Assembly (NCBI RefSeq): GCF_902809815.1
Contig: NZ_CADDIL010000005.1
Coordinates: forward strand, 38,489 to 82,113
Reading direction: 5' to 3'
Source of the DNA: Spiroplasma endosymbiont of Danaus chrysippus
GTDB lineage: Bacteria > Bacillota_I > Bacilli_A > Mycoplasmatales > VBWQ01
Length of the DNA: 43,625 nt
The notes under the pieces are model-generated. The model did not search any database, was not told the origin of the DNA, and saw nothing but the letters and a program-made list of their open reading frames with translations. A program made the position numbers and the translations under genes. The stretch's first letter is position 1. Every line of letters begins with the position of its first letter. Positions 9,278 to 17,211 of this stretch are shown here, in pieces.

Positions 9278-9401
9278 TACTTTGTAAAACAAAGAAACAC
9301 AGATTACTAAAAAGCCTCCATTTTATGATAAAATTTGAAGACAGAATTAATCTGAACTAGTACTTTGTAAAACAAAGAAACACAGATTACTAAAAAGCCT
9401 C
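9236..9401 (+). repeat. 83-bp tandem duplication of the IS256 right end
   Basis: CATTTTATGATAAAATTTG... starting at 9236 recurs at 9319, an offset of 83 bp, and runs through the inverted repeat both times. The first unit holds the transposase stop codon (9275-9277); the second unit is non-coding. Copy B has only one unit. Both inverted-repeat ends look intact, so the element has two alternative right termini. Confidence 0.92.
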
Positions 9402-9943
9402 TTTGAAGTTGCTCCTTGTGATTTAGGAATGCATTCAACATATTTTGATCCAACTAGTAGTAAATTAGGAGTTAAAGAATTAATTATTGATACCGCTAAA
9501 TTTCTTGGTAGAATTTATAATGGTATTCAATTTCGTGGATATAAACAAACTGATGTTGAAGAATTAGCTGAAAATCCCGGTGTTCCGATATGAAATGGCT
9601 TAACTGACTTATATCATCAACACAAATGCTAGCTGATATTATAACAATTCAAGAGTGTAAAAAAATAAAGATGTTAAAGGTATTAAATTTGTTTATTTTG
9701 GAGATGCTCGTTTTAATATGGCTAATAGTTATATGATTATTAGTGCAAAATTAGGAATGAATTTAGTAATCTGTACTAATAAAAATTTATGACCATATCC
9801 TCAAGTATTAAAACAATGTCAAGAAATTGCTCAAGAAACGGGTGGTTCTATTATTTTAACAGAAGATTATAAAACAGCAAGTAAAGATGCTGATGTAGTT
9901 GCTACTGATGTTTGAACATATGTATGTGAAGATAACTATTAAA

Positions 9944-10113
9944 ATGATTTGTTCATCAATATCACCTAATTTTTTTAAAAGATATTCATATCTTTTCTTA
10001 AAATCTTCACTATCAATATCTCTATCTTTGTAAATTATTTTTTTCAATTTTTTTATTTTATACAACGTTTTTGGAGAATATATTTCTCCATGCATACATA
10101 GAAAACATTTCAT
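9944..10113 (-). pseudogene. Truncated phage CxxC protein
   Basis: ATG at 10113 overlaps the preceding stop (TAATG). The product starts MKCFLCMHGEIYSPKTLYK, with one CxxC pair, then a basic helical segment (KIKKLKKIIYKDRD) and FKKRYEYLLKKLGDIDEQII. At about 9944 the reading frame runs antisense into the arcB remnant, so the natural C-terminus is lost. Position equals the 796-1032 gene in copy 1 but the sequence is unrelated. Confidence 0.6.
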
Positions 10114-10274
10114 TATTTTATTTCCTTATTTTTAATTTGATTAACAATTTCACTTAATATTTTTAATACTTTATATTCATTTTTTAATTCTTTAATAATA
10201 AATATTAAAAATATTATTAGTGTTATAGATGTTATTAATATTGGTACTATCAATAAAATTTTTCATAATATCAT
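10113..10274 (-). CDS. Single-span membrane peptide, 53 aa (copy 2)
   Basis: Near-identical to 1032-1193 in its first 45 residues (MILWKILLIVPILITSITLI, then a charged tail), with a different last eight residues (VNQIKNKEIK-type end). Stop and next start overlap as TAATG. Likely inner-membrane viral peptide of unknown role. Confidence 0.7.
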
Positions 10275-10278
10275 TTTT

Positions 10279-10572
10279 TTACTCTTTTCATTTTTTAAAT
10301 CATTTAACATTGATTGAACAAAATGCACGATTTTTAGGAATATTTAAAGTATTAAAAATTTGACCAGTTACAATAATTTCATCGTTTTTGTTTAATAAAA
10401 TACATCGATTATAAAATTTTGGGTTGTTAAAAATTAAAGTAACATAGTTTAATCCATTTCATTGACCACGAACACTATAATATAATCCTTTATTACCTTT
10501 TTCGTAACATTTTGCTTCAATAGTGTTACTCAGTTTTACTGTTAATTTGACATAATTGGCTTTATCTTTCAT
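10279..10572 (-). CDS. SSB-like (OB-fold) protein, 97 aa (intact copy)
   Basis: MKDKANYVKLTVKLSNTIEA, GQWNGLNYVTLIFNNPKFYN, DEIIVTGQIFNTLNIPKNRA: alternating strands and a V-T-G-Q turn typical of small OB-fold ssDNA-binding proteins, although no close family is recognised. Codon 38 is TGA (Trp), mutated to TAA in the other copy. Overlaps the RuvC-like gene by 11 nt. A single-stranded DNA virus needs such a protein to coat replication intermediates, which supports but does not prove the call. Confidence 0.6.
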
Positions 10573-10999
10573 TTTTATAATTCCTTAAATAGTATTGAAT
10601 ATGCTTATATGCATCATGTTCATGTTTTGTAAATTTTATATTTCCTTTATAATTTTCTATTTTAGTTTTATTTTTTGGTTCGCTTTCTTGAAAATCTCAA
10701 TTCATAACGTCTTCTACTAATACCATTAATGCACCAATAATTTTAGGAGTTGCTAATGGATTAGTTAATAATTGTTTTGAATTTAAAAAGAAATTTTCTA
10801 CAATAACTAGTATTTTTTTATTGTCAGAATGTTTTTTAATTAATAAAAAGTATTTTTTATACAAATTTTTACTTTCTAAAACTGTTTTAGTTTTGAATCT
10901 TTCATTAAAAACAATATTATTAGTTTCATTTGAATATATAACAATTCCATTATTACCAATTCCAGCGGGGTCAATTCCAATAATTAAGTCATATTGCAT
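10562..10999 (-). CDS. RuvC-like (RNase H-fold) nuclease, 145 aa (copy 2)
   Basis: Same domain layout as 1480-1917: GIDPAGIGNNG with Asp10, VIVENFF with Glu68, KHEHDAYKHIQYYL with Asp129. Residues 27-60 (between the first strand and the second) are much more diverged than the rest. The catalytic sites and the block LLTNPLATPKIIGALMVLV are identical between the copies, so the protein seems to be under selection. Its natural upstream coupling (TAATG with the coiled-coil gene) was split by IS256 copy B, but its own ATG and the upstream stop both survive thanks to the 8-bp target duplication. Expression now depends on transcription across or out of the IS. Confidence 0.75.
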
Positions 11000-11006
11000 T
11001 ATTCAA

Positions 11007-12381
11007 GAGGCTTTTTAGTAATCTGTGTTTCTTTGTTTTACAAAGTACTAGTTCAGATTAATTCTGTCTTCAAATTTTATCATAAAATGAGCAATTGCTG
11101 TATTTCAATTTTGAATAGGCAATGTTCATTTTTTTGTGATATTTTCAATTGCTAAGTAAAAAATTTTAAAAACTGCCATATCATTAGGAAAAACTTTTTT
11201 ATTTCTAATAACTTTTCGTAATTGGCTATTAACAGATTCAATAGCATTTGTAGTATAAATTACCCTTTTAATTTCTGCTGGATAACTAATAAAAACCATT
11301 AAATTTTCTCAATTTTTATATCAAGATTTAGCAATTTGTGGATATTGTTTATTTCATTTACTTTCAAATGATTCTAAAGCTTGCATTGCTTGTTCTTCAC
11401 TACATGCTGTATAAATTGGCTTTAAATCGATAACTAGAGACTTTCGATGTTTGTATGAAACATATTTTAAGCTATTTCTAATTTGATGAACTATGCATAA
11501 TTGATGTTCAGTTTTAGGATAAACTGATTGTATTGCCTCTGACATGCCTGTTAAATTATCACTACAAGCAATAAGAATATCATTTAAGCCTCGATTTTTC
11601 ATTTCTGTAAAATTATTTAATCAGAATTTAGCACCTTCATTTTCACTAATTCATAAACCTAAAACATCTTTTTTACCTTCTAAATCAACTCCTAAAGCTA
11701 TATAAACTGATTTGTTAATAATACGTTTATCCTGACGTACTTTAACTACGATACAATCAAAATAAATGATTGGATAAACACTATCTAATGGACGATTTTG
11801 CCATGCTTTGACATCATCAATGACATCATCAGTAATTTGACTAATTACGCTTTCGCTAATATCTGCGCCATCATATAACTCTTGCAACTGCATTCTAATA
11901 TCTGATAAAGTCATACCTTTTGCATATAGTGAAAGAACTTGTTGATCAAAACCATCAAATCTTCTCTGTCTTTTTGTGATTATTACTGGTTCAAAATTAC
12001 TATTACGATCTCTTGGTACATCAATTTCAATTTTACCTTGTTGAGTTATTAATTTTTTTGATGTTGTACCATTACGAACATTGTCATTATTACTGCGTTG
12101 ATTTCTTTCGTGTCCTAAATAATTTTGCATCTCAGAATTCAACATTTTTTCTACCAATCGTTTAGTTAATTCTTTATATAAGCCTCCCTCTTTAAAAACT
12201 GTTGTTAAATCCTCAGTATTTTCTAATAATAAATCTACTGCTTTTGATATTGGATCATTGTTATTAAGATTATCTTTTTTAGCCATCTGTAACTCACTCT
12301 TTCTAGATATATAAATTATATTTACTAGAATTAATTAAACATAGTTATTTTTGTAAGTCACACAGATTACTAAACATTCCC
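11007..12381 (-). mobile_element. IS256-family element, copy B (complete)
   Basis: 1375 bp with the 27-bp imperfect inverted repeats and the 8-bp direct repeat TTATTCAA at 10999-11006 and 12382-12389. Opposite orientation to copy A. Inserted exactly at the overlap of the coiled-coil and RuvC-like genes. Confidence 0.96.
11048..12286 (-). CDS. IS256-family transposase
   Basis: 412 aa, the same protein as at 8039-9277, with intact DDE residues. Only an occasional synonymous base differs (for example in the LPIQNW codons), so both copies are recent. Its own RBS region (GAGTGAGTTACAG before ATG) is inside the element. Confidence 0.95.
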
Positions 12382-12678
12382 TTATTCAAAGTCACCATTT
12401 TGAATTTTTTCTTGTAATTTCATTATTAATTTAAGTTTTCAATTAGTAATATCAATTTTAATTACATCACTAATATCATCTTTAAGTAATTCCATAAATT
12501 CATTTTCAAGATAATTAATTAAATTTTCCTTATATTGATTAATTACTTTTTGTTTAAACTCTTCTCTTAATTTTTCTATATTATATAAATGTTCTTTTGT
12601 TATTTCTTGATTACGTTTTTTATTATATTCATTAATATTTTCTTGGTCTTTATAAGAAAATGGTTTTTGTTTATCCAT
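12382..12678 (-). CDS. Coiled-coil phage protein, 98 aa (copy 2)
   Basis: MDKQKPFSYKDQENINEYNK opens a charged helical protein homologous to 1917-2189. The middle has diverged (YLENEFMELLKDDISDVIKI), and the end IQNGDFE is the same. One TGA (Trp80) lies in the frame. The stop codon TAA is supplied by the IS256 target duplication and so survives the insertion. Good RBS (GTAGGAG) 5' of the ATG. Function unknown. Confidence 0.75.
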
Positions 12679-12693
12679 ATTTATAACTCCTAC

Positions 12694-12897
12694 TTAACTT
12701 CTAATAACTGTTTTAATAATTTCTAAATCACAATTACATCAACAATATTTACATTCTTCAATAAATTCTTTATTACCACAAACTAAATTATCTTTTTTTA
12801 AATCATCAATCAGTTTAATTAGTCCTATTTTAAATTCAATATCATTACTATCCGGTATGCAAATCGTTCCTCTTTTAGTTAAATATTCTTTATCCAT
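12694..12897 (-). CDS. Small Cys-rich phage protein, 67 aa
   Basis: MDKEYLTKRGTICIPDSNDI ... then CKYCWCNC near the C-terminus, a tight Cys cluster (C-x-x-C-x-C-x-C) that could bind metal. Begins MDKE like its downstream neighbour, and its upstream junction with the zinc-ribbon gene (ATGGATAA overlap) is the same as the one used by 1917-2189 in copy 1. Hence it looks like an inserted extra cassette absent from copy 1. No family recognised. Confidence 0.65.
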
Positions 12898-13060
12898 ATT
12901 TATAGCTCCTACTTAACCTAATATTTAAAATACAGTCATAACAAATTGCTTTACTATTTTTATCTCTTAAAAAATATTTTCTTGCTTTTATATCATTAGT
13001 ATTAAAGAATAAATAATCTAATTTATTTTGTTTACATGTTCAACAAAAATACTTTTTCAT
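12890..13060 (-). CDS. Zinc-ribbon mini-protein, 56 aa (copy 2)
   Basis: Two CxxC pairs (CWTC and CYDC) as in 2182-2352, with only a few substitutions (T/A near residue 26, RSYKYG end). The first 29 nt overlap the end of the upstream 172-aa gene in another frame, and the last 8 nt overlap the next gene. Confidence 0.75.
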
Positions 13061-13550
13061 TATGAGTTGAAATTTCCTTATAAGAAGTAACTATATAATT
13101 AATTGGTAAATCATCATGTTTATATGGATTATTTATTTTAAAGCCTTTTCTGTTTTCTTCTCATGTAATGTTATATTTAAAACAAGGATTAGTAATTTTA
13201 GTTTTGTTATCTGTTATTTCACCCATAAATCAACTATTATGCTGTTCATAAAATGTTAATGGTTCAAGTTTTATATCATTAAGATAATATTCTTTGGGTG
13301 TTTCTTGTTTATTAACAGTTATTTTTTGGTCTTTAATATATGGTTCTAATAATTTTATTAATTCATTACCACTTAATTCTCTTTTAATATTTTCTAAATT
13401 AAAAACTCAATATGTGTAACTGTTATCAACAATAAAAGAATTATTTTTAATCATTCATTTTGGAAGCGATAATTTATATTCAACATAATCAATAAGAATA
13501 GATTGTGGTTTATCTTTAACAATTTGTTCTTTTTTAAATTCTATTTGCAT
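13032..13550 (-). CDS. Unknown phage protein, 172 aa
   Basis: ATG at 13550 follows GGAAAGGATTATT (strong RBS). MQIEFKKEQIVKDKPQSILI starts a protein with mixed alpha/beta character, aromatic-rich (SYTYWVFNL, NSWFMGEI), with no membrane span and no recognisable catalytic motif. Three TGA codons are Trp. It is the first gene after the structured non-coding block, where a replication initiator would be expected, but I see no HUH or other Rep signature. It is deleted from copy 1, where the zinc-ribbon gene follows the block directly. Confidence 0.7.
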
Positions 13551-13574
13551 AATAATCCTTTCCTAATATGTTCT

Positions 13575-13965
13575 GTTGCTTCTAGCATAAAGAACATATA
13601 TTTTGATTTTTAAATTATTAATAATACTACTATTCGTTTTATTCATTCCAGAAATTCTGGGCGAGAAAATAAAAAATAAAACCAACACTTGCTCACTGGG
13701 GAGTGGCAAGGTTGGTTAAATAAAGAATAATAGTTGGTTCCCCCAAGGGTCTATATATACTAGTTTCCAATTCGCTCCCACCCCAAGAATTACCATTACT
13801 GGTTAGTATATTTTATTAGGCATCATCTACTTTTTATTTATTCATGCAAGTCCACATGTTCTAGCTACTATTTTTAACAACTGTGTTGTAGTTCACTATT
13901 TTAATTCCCTAACACGTGTTGATAATAGCGTTAAAGAGGTTTATTAAAAATTTTAAAATTTTACA
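13575..13965. other. Conserved structured non-coding block (copy 2), candidate viral origin/packaging region
   Basis: Homologous to 2395-2830 with scattered substitutions and deletion of ~60 bp near its distal end. The hairpin at 13680-13717 keeps every stem base of copy 1 (AACCAAC/GTTGGTT, CTTGC/GCAAG, CACT/AGTG), but its loop is GGGG instead of TGAT. The palindromes CCAGAAATTCTGG and AACACGTGTT are also kept. Confidence 0.6.
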
Positions 13966-13970
13966 ATTAC

Positions 13971-14002
13971 AAAAAAAGACAAGATTATTTCTTGTCTTTT
14001 TC
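13971..14002. terminator. Bidirectional terminator hairpin
   Basis: AAAAAGACAAGA / TCTTGTCTTTTT, the same hairpin as at 2838-2870, marking the far end of the viral block. Confidence 0.7.
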
Positions 14003-14175
14003 CTTGATAATAATTTTAATTTAACTTACAAAATGTATCTTTTATTTTTTTTAAAATACGTCGAATATTAAATTTAAGGGTTAAAGAGAGTAATTTTGTC
14101 TAATTTTTCATTATTTTTCAAATAATTCATTTTTGGAAATAAGTTACTAATATAATAATTAATTATTTCGTAAAT

Positions 14176-14645
14176 TTGACAACCGCCCCTTTATCAATTA
14201 TTCAGATTTGTATAAGTGTTTTATCTGCAATAGGTGTTTTAGGAACTTTAAGTTTTACTATATATTTTCAAATAAAAAATAAAAAAGATAATAAATATTT
14301 AGATATAGCAAGATTACTAGATTATGCATTTGAAAAATATAAAATTTTTGAATATAAATATTTTGAAAAAATAAATATTGAACAAAAGAATTGAAAATTA
14401 TAGATAATGAAACCAAATGAATACAAGGTTTTAAAGATATTGAAATAAGAAATAATTCTAAAGAGTTATTAAACCAATTTATAGAACATTATAGTAATTA
14501 TTTATATGAAATATCTTTTTTAATATCAAGGTATGAAATTACAGATTTTTTCTATTGTCATTATTGTAAAAATAAATATAAACAAGAAGAATGATTTATT
14601 TTTTTAAAAAATTTAAAATCAGGAGAACAATGAGTATGAAATTTA
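14176..14645 (+). pseudogene. Unknown one-span membrane protein gene, frameshifted and IS-truncated
   Basis: No ATG is evident; the frame is open from about 14043 and a TTG at 14176 is the first plausible start (TTAPLSIIQICISVLSAIGV). One membrane span (about residues 7-32), then a cytosolic helical region (YLDIARLLDYAFEKYKIFEY). The frame stops at 14403 (WKL stop). One missing A there restores a second open frame, IIDNETKWIQGFKDIEIRNN ... FYCHYCKNKYKQEEW, with a CxxC, which runs until the IS3-type element. A span followed by a helical domain is common in phage-exclusion and accessory proteins, but I cannot assign a family. Confidence 0.5.
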
Positions 14646-14662
14646 AGTAAGCTACTTGCTAC

Positions 14663-15783
14663 TTAGCCCTTTTTACTAGACCATTAATTTAAAAAAACTT
14701 GAATGTATTCGAAAAACAATTGTGTTATACAATTAACACTAATTTTGACATGAAAGGATTTTTAATAATGGATAAAATTAAACAAATAGCATTAGTAATT
14801 AACAAGTTAAATATCAAACAAAAAATTCAAATTATTGATGATAGCAAAAACCAATATTCAATTAGATATCTTTGCCAACATCTTCAACTAAACCGATCAA
14901 CATATTATTTTGTAAAAAACAAACAAAACCCTATTAAAAAAGAAAAAAATCAAATTAGTAATTGTACACATAAATATCAAGAATTATGCCAACTTTTACT
15001 TGAATTTCATTTTACAAGAAAAGGACAAATTTATGGCTATTTACGAATTTTTTCAGCATTTAAAGAATGATTAAAACAATACAAACATATTATTTTAAAT
15101 CTAGAATTATCAACAAAACAAATGCGAAAAATTATGAAAGATCACAATCTTCAAGGATTAAAACAAACTAAAAATAACTATCCTAAAAACAAAAAAAATC
15201 CAAATAAGTGAATACCTACAATGGATAAAGTAAACAAAGATTATAAAAGTACAACCTCTTCAAATCAAATTTGATCAATGGACACTAAACAAATAAATAC
15301 TAAAGAAGGTTGATTATATCTTTTTGTAATTATTGATTTTTATTCAAATAATATTGTAAGCTATAATACATGTTCAAACAAATCCTATCAAGATTTAATC
15401 CTTCCTGCACTTGAAAAAATAAATCAACAATTCTCTTGAAACCAAGTAAAAAACGTTATTTTACACTCAGATAACGCCAACGAATTTTATTGTCAAGACA
15501 TCACAAATTGAGCTGCTGATAAGCAAATAATTTTAAGCAAAAAACAACCTTATGATATTGGTGGCAATGTAATATCTGAAAACTGATTTTCTCATTTATC
15601 TCAAGAATGACTACCTAAAGGTTCAAATCAATATTTTTCTCTCAATGAAGCTATAAATGATGTAAACCAATATATTATGTTTTATAATTACGAAAGAATA
15701 CATTCTAAATTTCTAAAACCACCAATTTCACAAATAAAAATTTAAAACTGTCTATCCAAAAGTGGTCCAGTATTTAGGGCTAA
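14663..15783 (+). mobile_element. IS3-family element, copy 1 (complete)
   Basis: 1121 bp. Inverted ends TTAGCCCTTTTTACTAGACC(A) and, read inward from the right, TTAGCCCTAAATACTGGACC(A): 17 of 21 bases match. Identical length to 27857-28977. No clear target duplication: left flank GCTACTTGCTAC, right flank CCAGCG. Confidence 0.9.
14768..15745 (+). CDS. IS3-family transposase (OrfB-like, single ORF)
   Basis: 325 aa from ATG with RBS GAAAGGA. The N-terminal part has the IS3 OrfB helix-turn-helix end (YSIRYLCQHLQLNRSTYYF) and the HTH_21-like YGYLRIFSAFKEWL. The rve catalytic domain has Asp in IWSMDTKQINT, Asp in LHSDNANEFY and Glu in ISENWFSHLSQEW, then FYNYERIHSKFLKPP. A separate OrfA with a slippery site, typical for IS3, is not seen. 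The short N-terminal segment before the HTH (MDKIKQIALVINKLNIKQ) may replace it. Intact with many TGA=Trp codons. Confidence 0.9.
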
Positions 15784-15785
15784 CC

Positions 15786-15887
15786 AGCGTTTTTTATGAC
15801 AAAAGTATTAAAAAAAATTTATCAACATTAAATTGTCCAAAATGTTTTAAAGAAGAATTAGAACAGCAATTAAAAGATATTACTTAA
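15786..15887 (+). pseudogene. 3' fragment of an unknown gene
   Basis: 34 codons open directly from the IS right end: SVFYDKSIKKNLSTLNCPKC then FKEELEQQLKDIT and stop. It contains one C-P-K-C pair. The 5' part is lost at the IS junction and the sequence left of the IS is unrelated, so the original gene cannot be named. Confidence 0.45.
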
Positions 15888-16021
15888 CTGTTATTTTTTA
15901 TATAAATGTTTTTTTGCAATAATAAATCAAAAATCGATTATAGAAAGATATTACATATATCAATTATGTTATACTATTTTTATAAGTTATTTTGTGGAGA
16001 ATGTTAAGAGGTGATGTTCTT

Positions 16022-17107
16022 ATGATTAAAAATGGCATTAAAATATCAAAATCTCAATCTCGTGGTGATGAAGTTGGGTTACTTTTTTTCTTATTAGTAA
16101 TCTTCTTTTTTCTAATAGTTAGTTTAACTAGATTTTCAATAATTGGTAAAGTACTTGATGATTTTCTTTTTTCTTTTTTATTTGGATGAATGAAATATGC
16201 TGTTTATTTCTTTCTTTTTTTAATGATTATTCCTTTAGCTTTTGGTTATCGCATGCAATTTAAATTGAAGTATATTTTTGTTTATTTTTTATTTTTAGTG
16301 ATTAGTTGTTGGACAACACAAACTTTAACTTTAATAATTTTAGGAAAGAATAATTTATGAACTAGTTATTATAATTTAAACCTATTAAATATTAGTGAAA
16401 TATACGTTAAAACATGATGAAATACAAATGCTATAAATAATTATCTAGGTTTTTTTGCTTCACCAATTTCTTTTAAAGATTTTAGTGTTGAAACCTTTTT
16501 TCCAGCATATGCTACTGGTGGCATTATTAGTAATGTTTTAATAGGTATTTTTAATTATGGTTTTTTTGTTACTAATTTAATTGCAAACTTTATTAGTATT
16601 TTTTCTTTAACTTGTTTATTTATTTTTAATAAACCTTTTATTTTCTTTAGCAAAATGAAACAAATTATTAAACAAATTATTATTAATAATAAAAATAAAA
16701 AGCAAAAAAATAAAATAAATACTGATTTAAAACAAAAACATATTAAGTTAAAAAAAGAAAAATTATTAATTGATAAACAAGTTAAAAAATCTTTTAGAAA
16801 AGAAAATAGTTTCAATAAGGAATCAAAGAAAGAACCACCTATATCACCAGTAAAAAAAGCAGAAATAAAACAAAATGAAATAAAACAAAATGATAATAGT
16901 GACATTATCAATAAACCTTCTTCACCTATTGTTTATTTTAATGAAAATAGTTATTTAACTCCTTTTGGTAAAATTGACCCTGAAAAACAAAAAGATGTAA
17001 TGAGTAATAGCAAAGGTACTCTGGTAGTTAAAAAAAGTTTAGAAGATAGTATTTTAAATCGTGAAATTCTTAATGATAACGAAACTATTATTAATAACGA
17101 ATCATAA
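16022..17107 (+). CDS. FtsK/SpoIIIE-like N-terminal membrane domain without motor
   Basis: 361 aa; ATG at 16022 preceded by AAGAGGTGA. The hydrophobic first ~200 residues form about four spans: GLLFFLLVIFFFLIVSL, WMKYAVYFFLFLMIIPLAFG, YIFVYFLFLVISCW, and GGIISNVLIGIFNYGF followed by LIANFISIFSLTCLFIF. This fits the FtsK N-terminal domain, including the Gly-Gly start of the last pair. A Lys-rich linker follows, then YLTPFGKIDPEKQKD and LVVKKSLEDSIL, resembling the segment just before the FtsK motor (Y-x-x-P...L-x-x-x-L). It then stops, where Walker A should come some way downstream. So either a membrane-only paralogue or a truncated gene fused to the uvrC locus. Reads through several TGA. Confidence 0.6.
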
Positions 17108-17211
17108 GTAATTAATAATGAATAAAATTAAGAGTTTACTTTAGGATAAAACATTATATTAATGTTAAAATCAAAGTATCTTTTAATTTGTTAATAAATT
17201 TAGGTGAACTA

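Larger units (their letters stand above)
7944..9401 (+). mobile_element. IS256-family element, copy A (complete, with duplicated right end)
   Basis: 1458 bp bounded by imperfect 27-bp inverted repeats (left GGGAATGTTTAGTAATCTGT, right end reading inward GAGGCTTTTTAGTAATCTGT) and 8-bp target repeats TTTGAAGT. It is 83 bp longer than copy B because its right terminus is present twice in tandem. Inserted into arcB. Confidence 0.95.
7747..9943 (+). pseudogene. arcB: Ornithine carbamoyltransferase remnant, IS-interrupted
   Basis: The start (after GGAAGAAAAG) encodes MAINLKGRNFICLLDFTSEE, AALLYRKDSLRTRSAFEV: the carbamoyl-phosphate loop S-x-R-T-R is present (SLRTR). IS256 copy A sits between 7944 and 9401 with the 8-bp duplication TTTGAAGT (7936-7943, 9402-9409). 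The frame resumes FEVAPCDLGMHSTYFDPTSS..., NPGVPIWNGLTDLYH. A 1-nt deletion after LYH (CATC-AACAC for CATCCAACAC) shifts the frame, and a further shift in an A-run follows. Then VYFGDARFNMANSYM and DADVVATDVW can be read, before viral sequence replaces the 3' end near 9943. Four separate lesions make it dead. OTC with ADI makes ATP from arginine in spiroplasmas. Confidence 0.9.

Noticed and set aside
16555-16911. Minus-strand hydrophobic ORF, 118 codons
   Set aside because: Antisense to the Lys-rich linker of the FtsK-like gene (poly-A gives Phe-rich mirror); no start signal.
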